NCBI GenBank assembly: GCA_002734065.2
Contig: NVXU02000009.1
Span: forward strand, 26,502-90,501
Source: Fluviicola sp.
GTDB taxonomy: Bacteria > Bacteroidota > Bacteroidia > Flavobacteriales_D > Crocinitomicaceae
Direction: 5' to 3'
DNA length: 64,000 bases
Under the pieces are notes generated by a model. It was not told where the DNA came from and ran no database searches. It saw only the letters and a list, made by a program, of their open reading frames with translations. Position numbers and translations under genes: made by a program. Below are positions 60,416 through 64,000 of the stretch, in pieces (positions within the stretch are counted from its first letter, which is position 1; every line of letters begins with the position of its first letter).

Positions 60416-61147
60416 TTATTCTCCGTGATACATATTAGAAAACATTTCAGCCAATTTTGAAGGTGCTTCTTTCCAAGCATTGAACATTCCAAGACCCATT
60501 TCATCAGGAACAATATCTAATTCTCCTGCTTCCACTTTATCCAATATTATTTTTGCAATTCCGTCTGGTGCTGGCATATCCCATTCGCTTCCTTTGTTCA
60601 TATCAGTATCAATTGCTCCTGGGTTTATTGCGTGTACCGTTACTCCCTTTTTAGCTAATTCCGTTCTTACGGAAAGTGTTGCGGAATATAAAGCTGTTTT
60701 TGATGCGGAATAACCCGCTAAAGAAGGTAGAGGCGAATAAGCAACAATAGAAACGATATTAACTATTTTTGAAGGCGCATTTTTTTCTAAAATTGGGGCA
60801 AATGCTCGCATCATATTTATAGTTCCGTAGTAGTTGACTTTCATATCATTTTCTACAGCACTAATCTCTCCTTCCAAAACGTTACCTTGACTTAAAACTC
60901 CTGCGTTATTAATAAGCACTTCTACGTCTTTTGTTTTTTCTGCAACTTTTAAAGTTTGAGCGTTATCCGTAATATCTAATTCTAATGTTTCAACTCTGTC
61001 ATCTCCAAAATTTGGCATTTTGCTTAAATTTCTGGAAGTTGCATAAATTTTTCTTGCTCCTTTTTCCAATGATGCTTTAACGAGTGATTTCCCAATTCCT
61101 CTGTTTGCTCCTGTGATTAGGATTACCTTGTCTTTCAATGTTTGCAT
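60416..61147 (-). CDS. Short-chain dehydrogenase/reductase
   Basis: The 243-residue protein has the Rossmann motif TGANRGIG (12-19), NNAG (80-83), catalytic Ser 133, Tyr 146 and Lys 150 (YSASK), and PG after the active site. It is a classical SDR using NAD(P)H. The substrate is unknown. The C terminus is acidic and does not extend far. It follows alkB after 76 bp, but that gap holds a full promoter whose upstream block matches the one before ada (25 of 27 bases), so it may be part of the same alkylation-response regulon or controlled by the same AraC-type protein. Confidence 0.9.
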   Translation of the reverse strand: MQTLKDKVILITGANRGIGKSLVKASLEKGARKIYATSRNLSKMPNFGDDRVETLELDITDNAQTLKVAEKTKDVEVLINNAGVLSQGNVLEGEISAVENDMKVNYYGTINMMRAFAPILEKNAPSKIVNIVSIVAYSPLPSLAGYSASKTALYSATLSVRTELAKKGVTVHAINPGAIDTDMNKGSEWDMPAPDGIAKIILDKVEAGELDIVPDEMGLGMFNAWKEAPSKLAEMFSNMYHGE

Positions 61148-61176
61148 ATTTCGTTTTTTGATTAATAATTATTATG

Positions 61177-61225
61177 CAAAAATACATTGCCGATTAAGCC
61201 TATAAAACCCGATACTTGCTGTATT
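61177..61225 (-). promoter_or_regulatory. SDR promoter with Ada-operon-like upstream element
   Basis: The minus strand has -7 box TATTTTTG (61177-61184), and 14 bp further upstream a 27-bp block (61199-61225; plus-strand reading CCTATAAAACCCGATACTTG and then CTGTATT). The same block with 2 differences and the same 14-bp spacing precedes ada at 63680-63706. The block overlaps the alkB stop codon. Confidence 0.7.
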
Positions 61226-61826
61226 AAATTTCGATTGTTCTAAATGTTAAATTTATTCTCGAACTTTTTACTTTTTTCGTTGGTGGTAAACGGTGTAGCC
61301 AATTTGTTTGTGTTGTTCCTTTCATAACCAATAAACTACCTTTTTCTAAAAAGACGGAAACGGTTTGTTTTGTTTCTTTATGTTTAAATAAAAATTTCCG
61401 TTCTGCTCCAAAACTTAATGAACCAATTGCACCATTTTTTTTCAAATCTTTTTCGCCATCACTATGCCAAGCCATTCCTTCGTCTCCGTTATGATATAAA
61501 TTAAGCAAACAAGAGTTAAATTTTTCTCCTGATTTGTTTTCTATGATTTTTTTGAGTTCTAAAAGCTCTTTAGTCCAATATAGAGCAGATTTAGTAGTTT
61601 TTGAATAAGTGTAATCAAATGGTTTATCTCCATACCAAGCTACTTTACGTTTAGTAATAATCAATTTTCCAAAAATGATTGCTTTGTCATTCTCCCATTG
61701 AATATTCTGTAACAATTGGTCGAAACAATGTTGAGCCTTTTCTGTATTGATTACTGAACCGTAATATTTTACTTCTCCGTCAAAAGGTAAGATATTGGCA
61801 TTTTTTGTGGCATTAAATAAGTCCAT
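61224..61826 (-). CDS. alkB: AlkB-type 2-oxoglutarate-dependent DNA repair dioxygenase
   Basis: From ATG 61826 (MDLFNATKNANILPFDGEVK) the product has 200 residues. Upstream in-frame residues to 61916 overlap the previous gene and are not needed. It has the iron site HSD (His 121, Asp 123) and His 178, and 2OG-binding SSRINLTFR (Arg 190/196). WYGDKPFDYTYS is typical of ALKBH2/AlkB relatives. It demethylates 1-methyladenine and 3-methylcytosine by oxidation. It overlaps the Ada metal-binding gene by 14 bp. Confidence 0.93.
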   Translation of the reverse strand: MDLFNATKNANILPFDGEVKYYGSVINTEKAQHCFDQLLQNIQWENDKAIIFGKLIITKRKVAWYGDKPFDYTYSKTTKSALYWTKELLELKKIIENKSGEKFNSCLLNLYHNGDEGMAWHSDGEKDLKKNGAIGSLSFGAERKFLFKHKETKQTVSVFLEKGSLLVMKGTTQTNWLHRLPPTKKVKSSRINLTFRTIEI

Positions 61827-62058
61827 TTTCCCAAATTTTATAGTCGACACGCAAACAATGTCCACAAGGTCTAAATCCAAGTTCTTTGGCTTGTTCGGTT
61901 GTGTTGAAAAAAACACGGTTTTTCCTTTTCATTCTTTTACCCGATTTGCATTGTAAAGTTCCGTAAATTTTCAGATTGAGATTTCCGCCATAAACGATTT
62001 CTTTTTGTTTTATTTTTTGATGAAGTTCAGTATCATCAATGTTTTTATGTTTTATCAT
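61813..62058 (-). CDS. Free-standing Ada-like metal-binding protein
   Basis: The 81-residue protein matches the N-terminal zinc domain of Ada, which takes methyl groups from phosphotriesters. It has GTLQCKSGKRM, then NRVFFNTTEQAKELGFRPCG and HC. Of the four Ada zinc ligands (Cys 38, 42, 69, 72 in E. coli), the first and the last two are present (Cys 37, Cys 65 and Cys 68 approx.) but the second position reads Lys/Gly. So the zinc site is altered or uses another ligand. I recall similar small proteins in Bacteroidota with the same CKSGKRM wording, so this is likely a real family. It starts 4 bp after the oxygenase and overlaps alkB by 14 bp. Confidence 0.85.
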   Translation of the reverse strand: MIKHKNIDDTELHQKIKQKEIVYGGNLNLKIYGTLQCKSGKRMKRKNRVFFNTTEQAKELGFRPCGHCLRVDYKIWENGLI

Positions 62059-62062
62059 TTTA

Positions 62063-62776
62063 TTAGCTGGTTGCTTCGTGAAATATCACACCTAAAGTAT
62101 GTCGTTCTCCGCTAATCACTTCACTTACTCCGTGTTTCATATTTACTCGATAATAACCTCTTGTCCCTTTAACTGGTCGAAAATTTGTAGTAAAAATGAG
62201 CATATCGCCTTTTTTTGGTTTTAGAACTATGGCTTTAGATTGTGCTCTTGGCGTTTGTTGTGTCAAAACAAATTCTCCACCTGTGAAATCTTTATCTGGC
62301 TCGTTTAAAAACAGAACGCATTGCATAGGAAAATAAATCTCGCCATATAAATCTTGATGTAAAGTGTTAAAACCGCCTTTTCCATATTTTAAAATCAATG
62401 GTGTTGGTTTTAACTGATTATTTTGATGGCAAAGCGATTGCAATTTTTCAAATGTGTTAGGGAATATTTTATCAATATTTAGCACTTTCATCCAAAGGTT
62501 TGCGATAGGCGAAAGTTTAGGATATATCGTTTCTCTTAATGTTTGAATAGTTTTAGGAAGTGGATAATCGAAGTATTTATATTCGCCCAAACCAAAGCGA
62601 TAGCGTTCCATTATAACCGTTTTTCGATACAAGTTTTCGTTATTGTATTCTTGTATTAGTTCGTTGCATTGTTCATCTGATAGTATTTTGGGAATAATGG
62701 CATAGCCTTTTTCATTCATTGATTCAGATACAGACTGCCAATCTGTTGTGGAAAGTGTTGATTTTAAATTTTCCAT
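62063..62776 (-). CDS. 2OG-Fe(II) oxygenase of the Ada operon
   Basis: Starting at ATG 62776 (MENLKSTLSTTDWQSVSESM) the product has 237 residues. The double-stranded beta-helix has HQD (His 140, Asp 142) and His 215, with Arg 225 (GERHTLGVIF) for 2-oxoglutarate. Wording such as YGKGGFNTLHQDLYGEIYFP and GTRGYYRVNMKHGVSEV recalls the prolyl-hydroxylase-like group. The substrate is unknown. It lies between ada and the Ada metal-binding gene, so a role in alkylation repair or signalling is likely. Stop and start of the neighbours are within 2-4 bp, so translation is probably coupled. Confidence 0.85.
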   Translation of the reverse strand: MENLKSTLSTTDWQSVSESMNEKGYAIIPKILSDEQCNELIQEYNNENLYRKTVIMERYRFGLGEYKYFDYPLPKTIQTLRETIYPKLSPIANLWMKVLNIDKIFPNTFEKLQSLCHQNNQLKPTPLILKYGKGGFNTLHQDLYGEIYFPMQCVLFLNEPDKDFTGGEFVLTQQTPRAQSKAIVLKPKKGDMLIFTTNFRPVKGTRGYYRVNMKHGVSEVISGERHTLGVIFHEATS

Positions 62777-62778
62777 TG

Positions 62779-63636
62779 CTATACAGTAATATTTGAAGTG
62801 TTGATTTTTGATGCTTCCCAACCGATTATGGCAGTTTTTCGAGTCGTTCCCCACATATAACCTCCAAAAGCTCCTGAGGATTGAATAACTCTATGGCAAG
62901 GAATTAAAAAAGCAACAGGATTATTTCCGATAGCAGTTCCGACTGCTCTTGATGCTTTCGGTTTTTGAATGTTTTTTGCAATATTTCCGTAAGTGGCTAA
63001 ATTTCCTGTTGGAATTTTTAAAAGTGCTTCCCAAACTTTTAGCTGAAAATCTGTTCCTTTTAAGTGTAGTTTTATCTTATTAATTTTGCTCCAATCCTGT
63101 GTGTAGATTTGCAGACCATTTTGTTGAATTTCATCTGTTTGTTGAATAAATTTGGCTTTTGGAAATCGTTTTTCCAATTCTGAAAAAGCAATTTGTTTGT
63201 CGTCTGAAAAACCCATATAACAAATTCCTTTGTACGTAGAAGCAACTAAAATTCGCCCAAACATACTTTCTGCGAAACTATAGTTTATAGTAAGGTTTTC
63301 TCCTTTGTTTTTGTATTCTCCGGGTGTCATTCCTTCAATTTTTACGAATAAATCGTGTAATCGACTTGTACCCGAAAGTCCCGTTTGGTATGCAGTGTCA
63401 AATAATGTAGATTGTGAACTGTTCAGTATTTTTTTTGCGTGTTGAATGCTTATAAATTGCAAGAATTTTTTAGGGCTAACACCTGCCCAATCTGTAAACA
63501 TTTTTTGAAAATGAAAAGGACTTAAATGTACTTTTTTTGCGATTTCTTCAAGAGTTGGTTGCTCAGTAAAGTTCTGTTGTATGTATTCAATCGCTTCTGC
63601 TATTCGACTATAATTAATGTATTCTTGCTCGTTCAT
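62779..63636 (-). CDS. ada: Ada-like AraC regulator/O6-methylguanine methyltransferase fusion
   Basis: From ATG 63636 (MNEQEYINYSRIAEAIEYIQ) the protein has 285 residues; a TTG three codons upstream is possible. Residues 5-110 are an AraC-type double HTH (LEEIAKKVHLSPFHFQKMFT, ARVQ-like linker). Residues 115-285 are a methyltransferase with PCHR (Cys 247 in NPVAFLIPCHRV) and a helix pair IPTGNLATYGNIA/SRAVGTAIGNNP. It repairs O6-methylguanine by suicide transfer and probably activates its own operon. Unlike E. coli Ada it lacks the N-terminal metal-binding domain, which is encoded by a separate gene two genes downstream. It heads the four-gene run ada, oxygenase, Ada-Zn, alkB. Confidence 0.93.
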   Translation of the reverse strand: MNEQEYINYSRIAEAIEYIQQNFTEQPTLEEIAKKVHLSPFHFQKMFTDWAGVSPKKFLQFISIQHAKKILNSSQSTLFDTAYQTGLSGTSRLHDLFVKIEGMTPGEYKNKGENLTINYSFAESMFGRILVASTYKGICYMGFSDDKQIAFSELEKRFPKAKFIQQTDEIQQNGLQIYTQDWSKINKIKLHLKGTDFQLKVWEALLKIPTGNLATYGNIAKNIQKPKASRAVGTAIGNNPVAFLIPCHRVIQSSGAFGGYMWGTTRKTAIIGWEASKINTSNITV

Positions 63637-63657
63637 TAAGTTCAAATTTTATAACAG

Positions 63658-63706
63658 CAAAAATAGAATTGATTTCACTCCTATAAAACCCGAAACTTGC
63701 TGAATT
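63658..63706 (-). promoter_or_regulatory. Ada operon promoter with conserved upstream element
   Basis: The minus strand has -7 box TATTTTTG (63658-63665). At 63680-63706 lies a 27-bp block (plus strand CCTATAAAACCCGAAACTTG then CTGAATT) nearly identical to 61199-61225. It covers the region from about -33 to -60, where Ada or an AraC-type activator would bind. Confidence 0.75.
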
Positions 63707-63728
63707 GCACGGACTTTTTTCGTATGAC

Positions 63729-63800
63729 GCACAACGTTTAGGCTAAGAAACGTAGGGGGGGTGAAGCACTTCCCTTTTAATTTAGCACTTAGCCAAAGCA
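63729..63800. repeat. Repeat-like element at the right edge of the Ada block
   Basis: Contains GCACAACGTTTAGGCTAAG, a G run and two AGCACTT copies around CCCTTTTAATTT, ending CTTAGCC. I recall very similar sequences from intergenic regions of other Bacteroidota, often between accessory genes. The remaining bases to 64000 contain no coding frame that I can support. Confidence 0.45.
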
Positions 63801-64000
63801 AATATTTTTATAATTAATTTTCTTTTTTCATTATTAAAATTTTGGTTTGGCGGTTCTCAATCAAAGCTCTGAACTTCCAATTTACCACCAAAACCCCTAT
63901 GTTTTTTTAGCCATTGTGTGTGCCTTGAATGGTAAATATAGTTCTTTTAAATAGAATCCCAAAGGGTTAAAGTCCCGAACACGAGAGCGTAACGTCTCTA

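Noticed and set aside
1..64000. CRISPR arrays, insertion sequences, prophage genes, rRNA and tRNA genes
   Set aside because: I found no regularly spaced direct repeats, transposase or phage structural proteins, and no tRNA-like cloverleaf that I could support by eye.

Overview
The window looks like chromosomal DNA of a free-living, probably aquatic Bacteroidota in the order Flavobacteriales. Reasons: low GC; promoters of the TAnnTTTG type with no clear Shine-Dalgarno sites; several type IX secretion (T9SS) cargo proteins with C-terminal sorting domains; a PorP/SprF-like protein; the gliding lipoprotein GldH; a TonB-dependent receptor; the bacillithiol-linked protein YtxJ; and a holB-ricT-gldH gene order that I recall from this phylum. 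I saw no rRNA, tRNA, CRISPR array, insertion sequence or prophage.

Region 1 to 8.9 kb: the end of lspA, two accessory secreted proteins of unknown function between repeat-like palindromes, an outer-membrane barrel and a 1021-residue TPR protein, then divergent ftsE. Region 9 to 18.8 kb: a large T9SS cargo protein, a TPR-LuxR type regulator, a secreted esterase, a T9SS-sorted multicopper oxidase, glutaminyl cyclase, ytxJ and pheS. A 38-bp copy of the end of the esterase lies 4.7 kb from the intact gene. Region 19 to 30.9 kb: small lipoproteins, a PolB-type exonuclease, a J-domain protein with an HPE motif, free methionine sulfoxide reductase, envelope proteins, and a PorP/SprF plus CotH-kinase T9SS cargo pair.

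Region 31 to 49 kb: a dicarboxylate/amino acid symporter broken by one frameshift, the holB-ricT-gldH cluster, a secreted Lys/Glu-rich coiled coil, an EamA transporter, a UspA protein, and ferritin followed 15 bp later by a 1296-residue sensor that joins a beta-propeller receptor, an adenylate cyclase and an HD phosphohydrolase. RNase R and a LytTR/HisKA_2 two-component pair follow. Region 49 to 58.9 kb: a 665-bp regulatory gap, rpiB, a thioredoxin-like protein, an ECF sigma factor overlapping a membrane protein that looks like an anti-sigma factor with a gliding/T9SS type B C-terminal domain, a flavin-halogenase-like monooxygenase, and a TonB receptor behind a perfect inverted repeat resembling a metal-regulator operator.

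Region 59 to 64 kb is accessory and punctuated by related short repeats. It holds a Fic protein with an operator-like repeat, and an alkylation-repair operon in which Ada is split: an AraC-HTH/methyltransferase fusion, a 2OG-Fe(II) oxygenase, a free-standing Ada metal-binding domain and AlkB. The downstream SDR gene carries a nearly identical copy of the ada promoter (25 of 27 bases upstream of an identical -7 box at identical spacing), so the two probably form one regulon. The other non-genic signal I rate highest is a perfect 40-bp palindrome at 24969-25008 that recurs as a perfect 34-bp palindrome at 58154-58187.
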